Positions 25,881 through 34,987 of a DNA stretch of 64,000 nucleotides are shown piece by piece; the first letter of the stretch is position 1, and every line of letters starts with the position of its first letter. The stretch is from assembly GCA_002478265.1 (NCBI GenBank), contig DLNC01000012.1, positions 117,764 through 181,763 on the forward strand, given 5' to 3'. The position numbers and the translations under genes are program-made. This DNA comes from Syntrophaceae bacterium UBA7520 (GTDB taxonomy: Bacteria > Desulfobacterota > Syntrophia > Syntrophales > Smithellaceae). The notes under the pieces were generated by a model, which was not told the DNA's origin, did no database searches, and was given only the letters and a program-made list of their open reading frames with translations.

Positions 25881-26984
25881 ATGGATGAATTAAATAAAAT
25901 ATATATTGAGCCGACCAACCGCTGCAACCTGAACTGTCTTATATGTATCCGCAATTCTTGGAACGAAACATACGGGGAAATGGCTTGGCCGGTATACCGA
26001 AAATTAATCAATGATCTCAAAGACTTTCCTGAAGCGAAAACAATAGCTTTTGCCGGCCTGGGCGAACCGCTGCTTCACCCCAAGCTGCCGGAAATGATTA
26101 GTCTTGCCCACGAACGAGGATTAAGAACGGAAATAACAAGCAACGCGCTTCTGCTGACTCCGGCAATGGCGCGCCAGCTTATTGACGCCGGACTGAATCA
26201 GTTTACTGTTTCCATTGACGGTGCTTCAGAAGATGTTTATGAAAACATCCGTCCCGGCTCCTCGCTCGAACAAATTGTAAAAAACGTCACGTATCTGCGC
26301 CGGCTGACCGAGGCAGATGCCAAGCCTATCAGAATCGGCGTCGTTTTTGTCGCGATGAGGCGCAACATACAAGAGCTTCCTTATCTCAAAAAAATTGCGC
26401 GCAGAATAAAAGCTTCCTTCATCCTCTTAACCAACATTCTGCCCTATACGGCGGAACTGCAGGATGAAATTCTCTATCGGCTTGGGCCGAGAACAAACAG
26501 AATAAGCGGAGTGCCGTCTTCTCCCCTCTGGATACTGCCGGACATGGATTTCACTGAAGAAACGATGAAACCGCTGGCTTCAATATTTCGCAGTCCTTCA
26601 AGCTTGGCATTTCTTGATTTTCCCTTAAACAGGAGAAACAATTATTGCCCTTTTATCAGCGCCGGCAGTGTTTCCATAGGATGGCACGGCGGCGTTAGTC
26701 CGTGCCTGCCTCTTTTGCATTCCTATACTTGCTTTATCAGGAACAGGGAAAAGAGATTTTTGCGCTGCGAATTTGGAAATCTGGCAGAGCGTCGGTTGAA
26801 GGAAATTTGGGCAGAACCGGGATTTTCATCATTACGCGAGCGTGTGCGCGCGTTTGATTTTCCGCCCTGCACCGATTGCGGCGGATGCGAACTGGCCGAA
26901 ACAAACGAGGAAGATTGCTTCGGCAACAAATTTCCGGTTTGCGGCGATTGCCTTTGGGCGCGCGGTGTCTTACGCTGTCCCTGA
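25881..26984 (+). CDS. Radical SAM protein with SPASM-type C-terminus
   Basis: 367 residues. The cluster motif C15-x3-C19-x2-C22 (EPTNRCNLNCLICIRNSW) opens the radical SAM barrel; GLGEPLLHP and SIDGASEDVYENIRPG are further core motifs. The C-terminus has a Cys-rich region (CTDCGGCELAETNEEDCFG, CGDCLW) for auxiliary [4Fe-4S] clusters, as in SPASM maturases. The RNSW next to the third cysteine resembles radical SAM proteins linked to tungsten/aldehyde oxidoreductases, but no such enzyme is in the window. It is the last gene of the run, 28 bp after the permease. An arsenic-related role (organoarsenical synthesis or peptide modification) is possible only by context. Confidence 0.9.
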   Translation: MDELNKIYIEPTNRCNLNCLICIRNSWNETYGEMAWPVYRKLINDLKDFPEAKTIAFAGLGEPLLHPKLPEMISLAHERGLRTEITSNALLLTPAMARQLIDAGLNQFTVSIDGASEDVYENIRPGSSLEQIVKNVTYLRRLTEADAKPIRIGVVFVAMRRNIQELPYLKKIARRIKASFILLTNILPYTAELQDEILYRLGPRTNRISGVPSSPLWILPDMDFTEETMKPLASIFRSPSSLAFLDFPLNRRNNYCPFISAGSVSIGWHGGVSPCLPLLHSYTCFIRNREKRFLRCEFGNLAERRLKEIWAEPGFSSLRERVRAFDFPPCTDCGGCELAETNEEDCFGNKFPVCGDCLWARGVLRCP

Positions 26985-27072
26985 CGAAAATTATGCATCA
27001 GATGCTTGTTTTTTCTTCTTCATTAAAATATTAATATTTGCTACATATTAAAGCTATCTTAGGGGAAAAACG

Positions 27073-27666
27073 ATGAGATCGTTTTGGCTTTGCTTTGTAC
27101 CGCTCTTTGTGGCTGTGGATGCCATAGGTCTTTTACCCATTTTTATCGGGTTTACCGAAGGAATTCAGAAACAACTGGTGAGAAAAATTATTTATCAATC
27201 AATGTTTACCGCGCTGGTTGTGGCTATCGCTTTTATTGCGCTGGGCACGGCTATCTTTCGTTTTCTTAACATCAGCATTGCCGACTTTATGGTTGCGGGC
27301 GGGACGTTGCTATTTATTATTTCCATTCGTGACATTCTTTCTTCCGGAGAAAAGGCAACGGCCGTCGACCCGGAGAGTATCGGCGTTGTACCAATCGGCG
27401 TGCCGCTGATTACCGGCCCGGCGGTGCTGACAACTTCGCTTCTTTTAATTGCGGAACACAACGCCCTGGTCACCTCGCTGGCCATTGCGGCAAACATCAT
27501 CATCGCCGGCATCGTCTTTTTCACTGCGCCATTGATTAACCGCGCACTCGGCAAAACCGGAGCGCGCGCGATCTCTAAAATCACGAGCTTGCTGCTGGCC
27601 GCCATCGGCGTAATGATTGTCCGGCGCGGCATCCTGATGATCATTGCAGAAAGAGCCAGCGCGTAA
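27073..27666 (+). CDS. MarC-family integral membrane protein
   Basis: 197 residues and six helices. VDAIGLLPIFIGFTEG (about 14-29), VAGGTLLFIISI and the TGPAVLTT segment (about 115) are MarC/UPF0056 family features. The function of MarC is not settled; it is not a proven antibiotic exporter. It follows the ars island after an 88-bp gap and ends in its own terminator, so it may be an end gene of the same transcript or independent. Confidence 0.9.
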   Translation: MRSFWLCFVPLFVAVDAIGLLPIFIGFTEGIQKQLVRKIIYQSMFTALVVAIAFIALGTAIFRFLNISIADFMVAGGTLLFIISIRDILSSGEKATAVDPESIGVVPIGVPLITGPAVLTTSLLLIAEHNALVTSLAIAANIIIAGIVFFTAPLINRALGKTGARAISKITSLLLAAIGVMIVRRGILMIIAERASA

Positions 27667-27668
27667 AA

Positions 27669-27697
27669 AAATCCGGCTGCTGGAGGCAGCCGGATTT
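27669..27697 (+). terminator. Terminator after the marC-like gene
   Basis: AAATCCGGCTGC (27669-27680), 5-nt loop, GCAGCCGGATTT (27686-27697), then CCTTTG. A perfect 12-bp stem; the A- and T-ends allow termination from both sides, which suits the convergent P-type ATPase gene. Confidence 0.85.
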
Positions 27698-27757
27698 CCT
27701 TTGCTTTCGCTTAAGCAGCGATTTTATCTTCTGACCGCAGCGCAGCCAACGTCTTTT

Positions 27758-30475
27758 TTAACGCGCTTTTTTTAAAACATGCAGCCGTAACCATTTCTCC
27801 GCCCCCACCACAGCGTAAATTGCAATGGAAACCGCGATAATCATAAGCCAATCACTGACAGAAATGGGTTGGCTTCCGAAAATTCTGTTCATCACCGGAG
27901 AATATGTATAAAACAACTGCAGGATGATCATTGCCGCAGAGCCAAACAGTACCCACGGGTTGGTAAATATACCTATCTTAAACATCGATTTGGTTAGCGA
28001 GCGACAGTTAAACAAATAGGTCAGTTCGATCATCACAAACAGGTTCACCGCCACAGTGCGCGCTTCCGCCAGCGGGTATCCCTGATATTTTTGCCAGGTA
28101 AAAATGGTGAAAACAGCCGCCAGCATTAAAAATGACACCATCAGGATTCTGGCGATAAGAATTCCCGTAAGTATCGGGCTGTTCGGTTCACGTGGCGGAT
28201 AATCCATTATATCCGGCTCACCCGGCTCGAACGCCAGCATCAGGCCCAGAAGAATCGCCGTGGTCATATTAACCCAGAGAATCTGCACCGGCAGGATGGG
28301 CAGTGTTACCCCGGAAAAAATCGCGGCCAGAATAACCAGACCTTCGCCACCGTTGGTAGGCAGCGTCCAGGTAATGAATTTCACCAGATTATCGAAGATG
28401 CGTCGGCCTTCTTCCACCGCGCGCGTGATCGAGGCGAAATTGTCATCGGTCAGTACCATATCCGCCGCTTCCTTGGAAACATCCGTGCCGGTAATCCCCA
28501 TGGCGATGCCGATATCCGCCTGCTTGAGCGCGGGCGCGTCATTGACGCCGTCACCGGTCATCGCCACAACATGATGGCGCGCCTGCAGCGCTTCCACCAG
28601 GCGCAGTTTCTGTTCCGGGGCGACACGGGCAAAAACCGAAGTTTTTTCCGCCGCAGCAATCAGTTCTTCGTCGGTCAGCTTTTCTAGTTCTTTTCCGGTA
28701 AGCGTGACCGGATTGGTTTCGCTTGCGCCTTTTTCCTGGCCGATATTCAATTGGCGGGCAATCTCCGTGGCGGTAATCGCGTGATCACCGGTAATCATCT
28801 TGACCATTATGCCCGCTTTATGGCAGGAACGAACAGCCGCGATGGCTTCCGTCCGCGGCGGATCAATCATGCCCTGCAGTCCTAAAAAAGTAAGGCCGGA
28901 TAGACAATCTTCTACTTCCAGATTTTTCTTGGCGGTAATTTTGCGCGCCAGGGCGAGCACGCGCAGTCCTTCACTCGCCATTTGCTCCACTTTGGAGAGC
29001 AAATCGTCCTTATTTAAAGAAGCCCCACCGCCGCCGACGCCAAGACTGTCCGAACAGGCATCCAGTATTTTTTCCACCGCTCCTTTAACATAGATAATAT
29101 TTTCACCTTCAGTTTTTGTGCTGTGCAAGCTGGCCATGAATTGACGCTCGGATTCGAATGGAATCTCATCAAGGCGCGGCATTTCCGCTTTGGCGTTGTC
29201 CGGCGTGAGACCGGCTTTTCCGGCTACCGTAATCAACGCGCCTTCGGTCGGGTCTCCCTCAATGCGCCAGAGATCCTCCTCCTGCACCAGACGCGAATCA
29301 TTGCACAACAGCCCGGCCAATAAAGTTTCTTTAAGCGTTAGGGGCAATACTTCGCCAAGACGTTTGCCTTCATCAAGCAATTGCCCTTCCGGCGCGTAGC
29401 CGTTTCCTTCGACATCATACATCTTATCCGCCGTGAAGATTTTCTTGACCGTCATTTGATTTTCCGTCAGCGTTCCTGTTTTATCCGAACAGATAACGGT
29501 GGTGCTCCCCAGCGTCTCCACTGCGGGCAGTTTCCGGATAATGGCTTTTTTCTTCGCCATACGGTTGACGCCGATAGCTAATGTAATGGTTACCGCCGCG
29601 GGCAGTCCTTCCGGAATGGCGCCTACCGCCAATGCCACAGCCGCCATGAACATATAAACGGCGTTTTCTCCGCGCCACAGACCTACGGCAAATGTTACCG
29701 CCGCCAGAACAAGAATCACGATCAGCAAAACTTTACTGAAAGCGGCAATTTTTTTGGTCAGGGGCGTGGAAAGATCCGCCGCCGTGGCAATCAACTCCGA
29801 GATGCGCCCTGTTTCTGTATTATCGCCCGTCGCCACAACAACGGCTCGCGCCTGCCCGTAGGTAACCAGCGTGCCCGCATAGGCCATATTACGGCGGTCA
29901 GCCAGAATCGTCTCAGGATCGAGCACTTCCTCTTTTTTGATCACCGGCACGGATTCACCCGTCAGCGCGGACTCATCGACCTGCAGATCGCGGCAGCGCA
30001 GCAGACGGACATCGGCGGGAACTTTATCGCCGGACTGCAGCTGAATAATATCTCCGACAACAAGCCCCACGGCATCTATGGACTGCCATTTGCCGTCTCG
30101 CAATACGTTTGTCTGCGTCGTCATCATCTTTTTCAGCGACTCGATCGCACTCTCCGCCTTGGACTCCTGGACAAAACCGATAATCGCGTTGACAATCACC
30201 ACGCCGAATATTACCGAAGAATCAACCCATTCCTGCAAAAGTAGAGTGACTGTGCCGGCGGCAATAAGTATATAGACCAGCGGCTGATGAAACTGCAGAA
30301 GAAACCTCAAAAGCGGGCCCCTTTTCTTTTGCGCGGTTACAGTATTAGGACCAAATTTTTCCAGCCGATGCTTTGCTTCAAACATCGCCAGGCCTTTATC
30401 CGGATCCGTGTTCAGAAAAGTGGTAACCTCAGATGAAGGGCAGTGATGCCAGTGCTTGCAGACAATAGATTCCAT
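27758..30475 (-). CDS. P2-type cation-transporting ATPase
   Basis: 905 residues. N-terminal cation ATPase domain (1-60), helices from about 55, actuator TGES in ALTGESVPV (about 175), phosphorylation site CSDKTGTLT (about 330), nucleotide domain, and the hinge MTGDGVNDAPALKQADIG (about 610), then a six-helix C-terminal block. There is no heavy-metal CPx motif or N-terminal CxxC domain, so this is a P2 pump for calcium, sodium or a similar ion rather than a Cu/Cd pump. ATG 30475 has AAGGAG 7 nt upstream; a TTG two codons earlier is less likely. A small hairpin (GCCCC/GGGGC, 30501-30518) lies in the leader. Confidence 0.94.
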   Translation of the reverse strand: MESIVCKHWHHCPSSEVTTFLNTDPDKGLAMFEAKHRLEKFGPNTVTAQKKRGPLLRFLLQFHQPLVYILIAAGTVTLLLQEWVDSSVIFGVVIVNAIIGFVQESKAESAIESLKKMMTTQTNVLRDGKWQSIDAVGLVVGDIIQLQSGDKVPADVRLLRCRDLQVDESALTGESVPVIKKEEVLDPETILADRRNMAYAGTLVTYGQARAVVVATGDNTETGRISELIATAADLSTPLTKKIAAFSKVLLIVILVLAAVTFAVGLWRGENAVYMFMAAVALAVGAIPEGLPAAVTITLAIGVNRMAKKKAIIRKLPAVETLGSTTVICSDKTGTLTENQMTVKKIFTADKMYDVEGNGYAPEGQLLDEGKRLGEVLPLTLKETLLAGLLCNDSRLVQEEDLWRIEGDPTEGALITVAGKAGLTPDNAKAEMPRLDEIPFESERQFMASLHSTKTEGENIIYVKGAVEKILDACSDSLGVGGGGASLNKDDLLSKVEQMASEGLRVLALARKITAKKNLEVEDCLSGLTFLGLQGMIDPPRTEAIAAVRSCHKAGIMVKMITGDHAITATEIARQLNIGQEKGASETNPVTLTGKELEKLTDEELIAAAEKTSVFARVAPEQKLRLVEALQARHHVVAMTGDGVNDAPALKQADIGIAMGITGTDVSKEAADMVLTDDNFASITRAVEEGRRIFDNLVKFITWTLPTNGGEGLVILAAIFSGVTLPILPVQILWVNMTTAILLGLMLAFEPGEPDIMDYPPREPNSPILTGILIARILMVSFLMLAAVFTIFTWQKYQGYPLAEARTVAVNLFVMIELTYLFNCRSLTKSMFKIGIFTNPWVLFGSAAMIILQLFYTYSPVMNRIFGSQPISVSDWLMIIAVSIAIYAVVGAEKWLRLHVLKKAR

Positions 30476-30727
30476 AATCAATCTCCTTTTTGCGCTATTC
30501 GCCCCTTCGCTGTGGGGCAGTTATTATAAATAAAACCGGCCGTTGATGTATCCCCTGATTAAATAAAAAGACATTCAACAAGTTTTTTAAGTTTAGCCCA
30601 ATAAAACCTTTATTGTCAATAAAAACCGGCTCAGGCGTAATTCCCTGTCAGAAAAATAATCTGATCTGATTGCGCCGAAAGGCGAATTATTCACCTGGCG
30701 AAGCAAAATATTTTTAATACCGATTGA

Positions 30728-31585
30728 TTACGGCCGCAATTTTTCCGGATACATTTTCTGCATGCATTCCGGGCAGAGCGCATGGCTGAACTCCAGATCC
30801 GCGTGCTTGCTCAAATATGCTTCCAACTGACTCCATGAACCTTGATAGTCTCTGATTTTCTTGCAGGCGGCACAGATAGGAATAAGACCGGCAATTGTTT
30901 TAATTTCGTCTTTTGCGGTAAGCATTTCCTGCTCCACCCGTTGGGCATTAATGATGATCAGGGCAATGATGAGAATAATATAAGCGGCAATGCTGCCCAA
31001 AAAAGTGAACTGATGAGAAAGACCCGCTTGCATCAAATCAGCCATATGCTCTTTCTCGAAGAAGCAGGAAACCGCCCTGAAGAGCGGCCATGCTGCACAC
31101 AACACTAAAAACCAGTATAACGCATAATTCCTTTTTCGTAATACCCTCGGCAGATCACGCCGCGCGATTATAATCATCATGATACAAAGCATGGCCTGAA
31201 AAAAGGAAAAGACAATAAAACGATAAGCCAGACTCGGCATGCTATAAGTTAAATACAGATAAAGCGCGACAAATATAATCATGGATCCGGCGTAAAAATT
31301 ATAAGCCGGCCGCGTGCCGGAAAAACGGCTCAAGCCCGCGTTTATAAGAACGATGGAAAACAGAAGCAGTGCGTTGCTCGCGATAACAGTGAAAAAATCC
31401 GGTAAAATATTGCGCTGACTCAAAAGCAGCATTCCCAAGGCGTTGCTCAGCGCGGCAAAAACCCAATACAAAAATCCTTCATACGTCTTTTGCTTTCGCC
31501 GAATATAAAACATGCACGCGAAGAGAATCAGCGAGGTGATTCCGGAAACAAAAATGAGCGTGCGCATGTCCAGAAAATGTTGCAT
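30728..31585 (-). CDS. Seven-helix membrane protein with a C-terminal Cys motif domain (PICAACKKIRD)
   Basis: 285 residues from ATG 31585 (a GTG at 31603 is also possible). Residues 1-215 form about seven helices. A short linker (TAKDEIKTIAGL) leads to a 50-residue domain: IPICAACKKIRDYQGSWSQ and, 25 residues on, FSHALCPECMQK. This CxxC...CPxC domain is familiar at the C-terminus of many PAS, histidine kinase-like and response regulator proteins of deltaproteobacteria, where it follows a dimerisation-type helix. Here it is attached to a membrane domain with no kinase ATPase. It looks like a sensor with a small zinc or redox output module; ligand and output are unknown. Confidence 0.7.
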   Translation of the reverse strand: MQHFLDMRTLIFVSGITSLILFACMFYIRRKQKTYEGFLYWVFAALSNALGMLLLSQRNILPDFFTVIASNALLLFSIVLINAGLSRFSGTRPAYNFYAGSMIIFVALYLYLTYSMPSLAYRFIVFSFFQAMLCIMMIIIARRDLPRVLRKRNYALYWFLVLCAAWPLFRAVSCFFEKEHMADLMQAGLSHQFTFLGSIAAYIILIIALIIINAQRVEQEMLTAKDEIKTIAGLIPICAACKKIRDYQGSWSQLEAYLSKHADLEFSHALCPECMQKMYPEKLRP

Positions 31586-31639
31586 CTTGCACCACTGCAG
31601 CACAACGGCTGCTGCCGCGTTACATTTTGGATAACCGCT

Positions 31640-31888
31640 TTAATGACCGCAGGTTGAGCAGTTTGACGACGAACAGGATGAACAACTCGAGGAGGAAGAA
31701 GTCGAAGAACTTGCTGACGAACCTTTACCCAACGATCCATACTTGCCCTTCCCGACTTTTGAGATAAGTTTGCGGGTTTTTTTTGATTTACACTTGGGGC
31801 ACACGGCATTGGGTTTTTCGCTCATGCTCATGGTCAAAACTTCAAATTGTTTTTTACAATTATCACACTGAAATTCGTAAATTGGCAT
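31640..31888 (-). CDS. FmdB-type zinc ribbon protein with Ser/Cys tail
   Basis: 82 residues. MPIYEFQCDNCKKQFEVL opens the FmdB/CxxC_CXXC_SSSS zinc ribbon: CxxC at 8-11 and CPKC at about 30-33. The last 30 residues are almost only serine, with five cysteines spaced as CSSC...NCSTCGH. Start at 31888 was chosen because the family begins MPxYEF. FmdB-like proteins were first noted beside formylmethanofuran dehydrogenase and amidase genes; their role is unproven. Confidence 0.88.
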   Translation of the reverse strand: MPIYEFQCDNCKKQFEVLTMSMSEKPNAVCPKCKSKKTRKLISKVGKGKYGSLGKGSSASSSTSSSSSCSSCSSSNCSTCGH

Positions 31889-32011
31889 ACCTGTTTTATC
31901 CTGCAACTTTTAACTAAGATTAGTGCTCATAATGGAAAAAGTCAATATTATCAAGGTAAAATATTGAGCGGAAATATCAACGATATCAATGCGTTTTTAT
32001 CTAAAAAAATA

Positions 32012-33142
32012 TTATAGGGGCCTCCCCATCAGCAGGCGAAGCATATTGATAATCATCTTTTTGCGTCCCGCTTTTTCAGCCAGGATGCTTAAATAGAGAA
32101 GTTCCGTGTTCAAAGGCGGTACGGTAAGCTTGTCTTTTTTAAACAGCTTTGCCGCGCCGGGCTTGCATTTGGTCACGCACAATCCACAACCTATACATCT
32201 TTCCGGATCAACACGATAAAAGCCGTTGTCCGAGAGAATTGCTCCCATCTGGCAGCGCTCAAGGCATATGCCGCATGCTTTGCACAAATACATATCTATG
32301 CACGCGTAGTAGTTTGAAGCGAAATACCGGGCGGGATGTTCGTGTTTTTTGGCGGTAGTCAAAATACCGCAACAGCAGCCGCAGCAGATGCAGATACAGT
32401 TCGGTTTCCGCGAATTGCCCGGCTGCAAGACCATGCCCTTTTCTTCGGCCATATCCAGAATTTCCAGACATTCCTCTTTGGATATCCGCCGGGCGCGGTT
32501 TCTGGCCGCGTGGCTGCTTCTTCCGATCAGGAGGCATACCTCTATATTATCTGTTCGCAGGCAGGGTTTTCCCAAAATGGCTTCGCCCTGCTTGCAGACA
32601 CAGTTGGCTACATGTATCGCTTCCCGAGTGCGCGCGATGTAGCGGCGTATGTTGTCATAGGTATCGACGATATATTCGGGAACAATCGCCTTCAGATGCG
32701 GGCTTGTCCGAAGCTGGGGCAACGACGAGCGGAAAAATTCTTTGTCGAAAGCTTCGTCAAAATATTGATGAATCATATCCACCAATTCCCGCGTCAGACT
32801 ATCCACCTGATATTCAAACATCCCGATAGCCAGCATGGCCATGCTGTAGCGCGGTTTTCCCGGGCGGCTGGAACGGCTGATTACCCCCTTGATAAACATT
32901 TCCTCCAGCAGCACCGATAAATCTTCCTGCGACATCTCTGCGCCGAAAGATTTGGTGAATCTTTTGTGAATTGCGGATACGGGCAGCGAACGCAGCGTGA
33001 GACACAGGGCGATTTTTGCCTGCAGCGGCGTGAAAAAATATTTGAGTATATCGATTTCCACACCGCTGGGCGCGGCGGGATACCCTATCGGATATTTATC
33101 CAGTTGCATCTGCAACCGGCGGTAAATTTGCTCTTCGGTCAC
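32012..33142 (-). CDS. wHTH-ferredoxin protein, paralogue 3
   Basis: 376 residues. Residues about 30-110 resemble a winged helix (LTLRSLPVSAIHKRF...LLEEMFIKGVISR). Then CVCKQGEAILGKPC (about 185), a dense CICICCGCCCGIL (about 252-264), and two ferredoxin-type clusters CKACGICLERC and CIGCGLCVTKC (about 293-335). The same order occurs in the proteins at 37865 and 39135. It begins with GTG, GGAG 7 nt upstream, 18 bp after the NicO-like gene, so it closes the hypA-hypB-nicO run. Likely an iron-sulfur protein that either senses redox state and binds DNA or carries electrons; unproven. Confidence 0.8.
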   Translation of the reverse strand: MTEEQIYRRLQMQLDKYPIGYPAAPSGVEIDILKYFFTPLQAKIALCLTLRSLPVSAIHKRFTKSFGAEMSQEDLSVLLEEMFIKGVISRSSRPGKPRYSMAMLAIGMFEYQVDSLTRELVDMIHQYFDEAFDKEFFRSSLPQLRTSPHLKAIVPEYIVDTYDNIRRYIARTREAIHVANCVCKQGEAILGKPCLRTDNIEVCLLIGRSSHAARNRARRISKEECLEILDMAEEKGMVLQPGNSRKPNCICICCGCCCGILTTAKKHEHPARYFASNYYACIDMYLCKACGICLERCQMGAILSDNGFYRVDPERCIGCGLCVTKCKPGAAKLFKKDKLTVPPLNTELLYLSILAEKAGRKKMIINMLRLLMGRPL

Positions 33143-33160
33143 CGGATATCTCCGCGGAAA

Positions 33161-33871
33161 CTATAATCCGAGAAACTGTATTGCCGCCCCGCAAAGAAAT
33201 ATCGCCATGCCGGCCAGCGCATGCGTGTAACGTTCCAGCCTGGCTGCGGGAACCAGGTTTAAACCGGCCACGGAACCAAGCACAACAACAAGCATTGTGC
33301 CGATTGTCGCGGCGCTGAAAACCAGGCTGACCGCAACCACATGGAACATATTCCCCTGCGCGGCGGGATACATAAGGATAGGAATCAACGGCTCACAAGG
33401 CCCCAAAACAAAAATGACGAATAAAACCCAAGGGGTGATACTGCGCGCGCTTTCCTCATGGACATGAACGTGCTCTTGCGCATGCACATGCTTATGCTCA
33501 TGCATTGTGCCGTCGCTATGCGGATGCCGGTGTGTATGCGGCTGATTGCGATAAGCACGGCGCATCCCCCAGATAAAATATATAAGACCAAAGGCGATCA
33601 GCGCCCAGCCGGCAATACTGCCGCGCATGGATTCCAGCGGTTCCAACTGCGCGATAGCTAAACCAAAAGCAATGCCGACAAAACCAAGAATTATGGAACT
33701 GACGACGTGACCCAAGCCGCACAAAACAGTGATCCATGATGTTTTCCAGAATGACCATTTCCGGGCTTTGGCCATGACAATAAAAGGCACATAATGATCC
33801 GGACCGAACAGTGTGTGAAAAAAACCGATGGAGACGGCGGTAATTAAAAGAATTCCCAGTTCGTTGGTCAC
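33161..33871 (-). CDS. NicO/UreH-type nickel transporter with His-rich loop
   Basis: 236 residues with six helices. Helix 1 carries HTLFGPDHYVPF, the H-x4-DH signature of nickel/cobalt permeases; helix 2 has GLGHVVSS. The loop at about 110-140 is strikingly His-rich (THRHPHSDG, HEHKHVHAQ, HVHVHEE), as in metal-binding loops. It starts with GTG overlapping the hypB stop by 4 bp (GTGA), so translation is coupled. It should bring in nickel for the HypA/HypB chaperones. Confidence 0.85.
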   Translation of the reverse strand: MTNELGILLITAVSIGFFHTLFGPDHYVPFIVMAKARKWSFWKTSWITVLCGLGHVVSSIILGFVGIAFGLAIAQLEPLESMRGSIAGWALIAFGLIYFIWGMRRAYRNQPHTHRHPHSDGTMHEHKHVHAQEHVHVHEESARSITPWVLFVIFVLGPCEPLIPILMYPAAQGNMFHVVAVSLVFSAATIGTMLVVVLGSVAGLNLVPAARLERYTHALAGMAIFLCGAAIQFLGL

Positions 33872-34536
33872 TTCTTAAAATCCTCAATTTCTTTTTTCAG
33901 CCAGTCAATCCAGTCGTCGATTCCCGCGCCAGTTTTGCAGGAAATTTCCAGAATGACTATCTTCGGGTTCAAAACCAGAACTCTTTTGCGCAAGGCATTG
34001 ATGTCAAAATCACTCAGCGCCAAGTAATCAGTTTTATTGATCAGCAGCAAATCACAGACAGAAAACATCAATGGATATTTAAGTGGCTTGTCGTCCCCTT
34101 CCGGAACGCTTAAGATCATGACATTCTTGTGCGCGCCGGTGTCAAATTCCGCGGGGCATACCAGATTGCCGACATTTTCGATGATGATCAAATCGAAATT
34201 TTTTTCCGTCAAAGCGTCTAGGCCCTGTCTGACCATGGTCGCGTCCAAATGACAAAACCCCCCTGTTTTCAGCTGCACCGCCGGCGCGCCGGCAGCCACA
34301 ACCTTTTCCGCGTCAACGGTGGAATCGATATCCGCCTCAATTACGCCAAGATTAAAACTCCCCTTGAGACCATCCATAGTGCGAAGAATCAGGCTGGTTT
34401 TACCCGAACCCGGAGAAGACATCAGATTCAGCAGCATTGTTTTTTTCCCGTGCAGCTCTCCGCGAATGGTTTCGGCTTGCTTCGCATTGTCAGCCATTAT
34501 TTCTTCTTTCACTTCAATTAATTTGACACCCGCCAT
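33868..34536 (-). CDS. hypB: Hydrogenase/urease nickel-insertion GTPase HypB
   Basis: 222 residues. P-loop SSPGSGKTSLI (about 38-48), IEADIDSTVDAEKV switch region, the Ni/Zn-binding GFCHLDATMV (about 92), IIENVGNLVCPAEFD and base-specificity NKTDYL. There is no N-terminal His-rich stretch or CxxCGC nickel site, so nickel storage may be left to the neighbouring His-rich permease. The start at 34536 has GGAGG upstream and overlaps the hypA stop (ATGA); an upstream frame to 34614 lies within hypA. HypB works with HypA to load nickel into [NiFe]-hydrogenase; none is in the window. Confidence 0.95.
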   Translation of the reverse strand: MAGVKLIEVKEEIMADNAKQAETIRGELHGKKTMLLNLMSSPGSGKTSLILRTMDGLKGSFNLGVIEADIDSTVDAEKVVAAGAPAVQLKTGGFCHLDATMVRQGLDALTEKNFDLIIIENVGNLVCPAEFDTGAHKNVMILSVPEGDDKPLKYPLMFSVCDLLLINKTDYLALSDFDINALRKRVLVLNPKIVILEISCKTGAGIDDWIDWLKKEIEDFKK

Positions 34537-34886
34537 CACTGCACCTCCATGGACTTTATATAATACTCCCTGCCGGAAACAAGCGTGCCGCTTTCCGCCC
34601 CGCAAGAAGGACAAACAAGATTCCCAATTTTATCCACTTGGGTCTCGTAAGAGGTCGAGCACGCGTCGCAACGCACCACAATAGGCATCCTTTCGATCTC
34701 TAGCTTTGCCCCTTCGGCAATTGTGCCTTTGCTTAAATAATCAAAATACCGCTGCAGCCATTCGTCTTCCAGGTCGCTTAGCCTGCCGATCTGCAGATGA
34801 ACAGCCATAACCTTGCTCGCTTTATTCATCACAGCATGTTTCAAAACAATATTTAAAATGCTTTCCGTTATCGGCATTTCATGCAT
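34536..34886 (-). CDS. hypA: Hydrogenase nickel chaperone HypA
   Basis: 116 residues. The N-terminal MHEMPITESIL holds His2, the nickel ligand. Zinc-binding CxxC pairs are CDAC (about 74) and CPSC (about 93). GAGG lies upstream of the ATG. It overlaps hypB by 4 bp. It is about 100 bp downstream of the molybdopterin oxidoreductase gene on the same strand. Confidence 0.96.
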   Translation of the reverse strand: MHEMPITESILNIVLKHAVMNKASKVMAVHLQIGRLSDLEDEWLQRYFDYLSKGTIAEGAKLEIERMPIVVRCDACSTSYETQVDKIGNLVCPSCGAESGTLVSGREYYIKSMEVQ

Positions 34887-34987
34887 CGGAAACTTACTTC
34901 CTCAAAATTGAATAATGCTTTTTGATTTTAATTCTTACCGGCGGCATAATGTTATCATTTGTGAGCGCAAAAATCTATATTGCGACA

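Noticed and set aside
30501..30518. Leader hairpin GCCCC/GGGGC before the P-type ATPase as a riboswitch
   Set aside because: Only a 5-bp stem; no known aptamer features such as those of ykoY or M-box elements.
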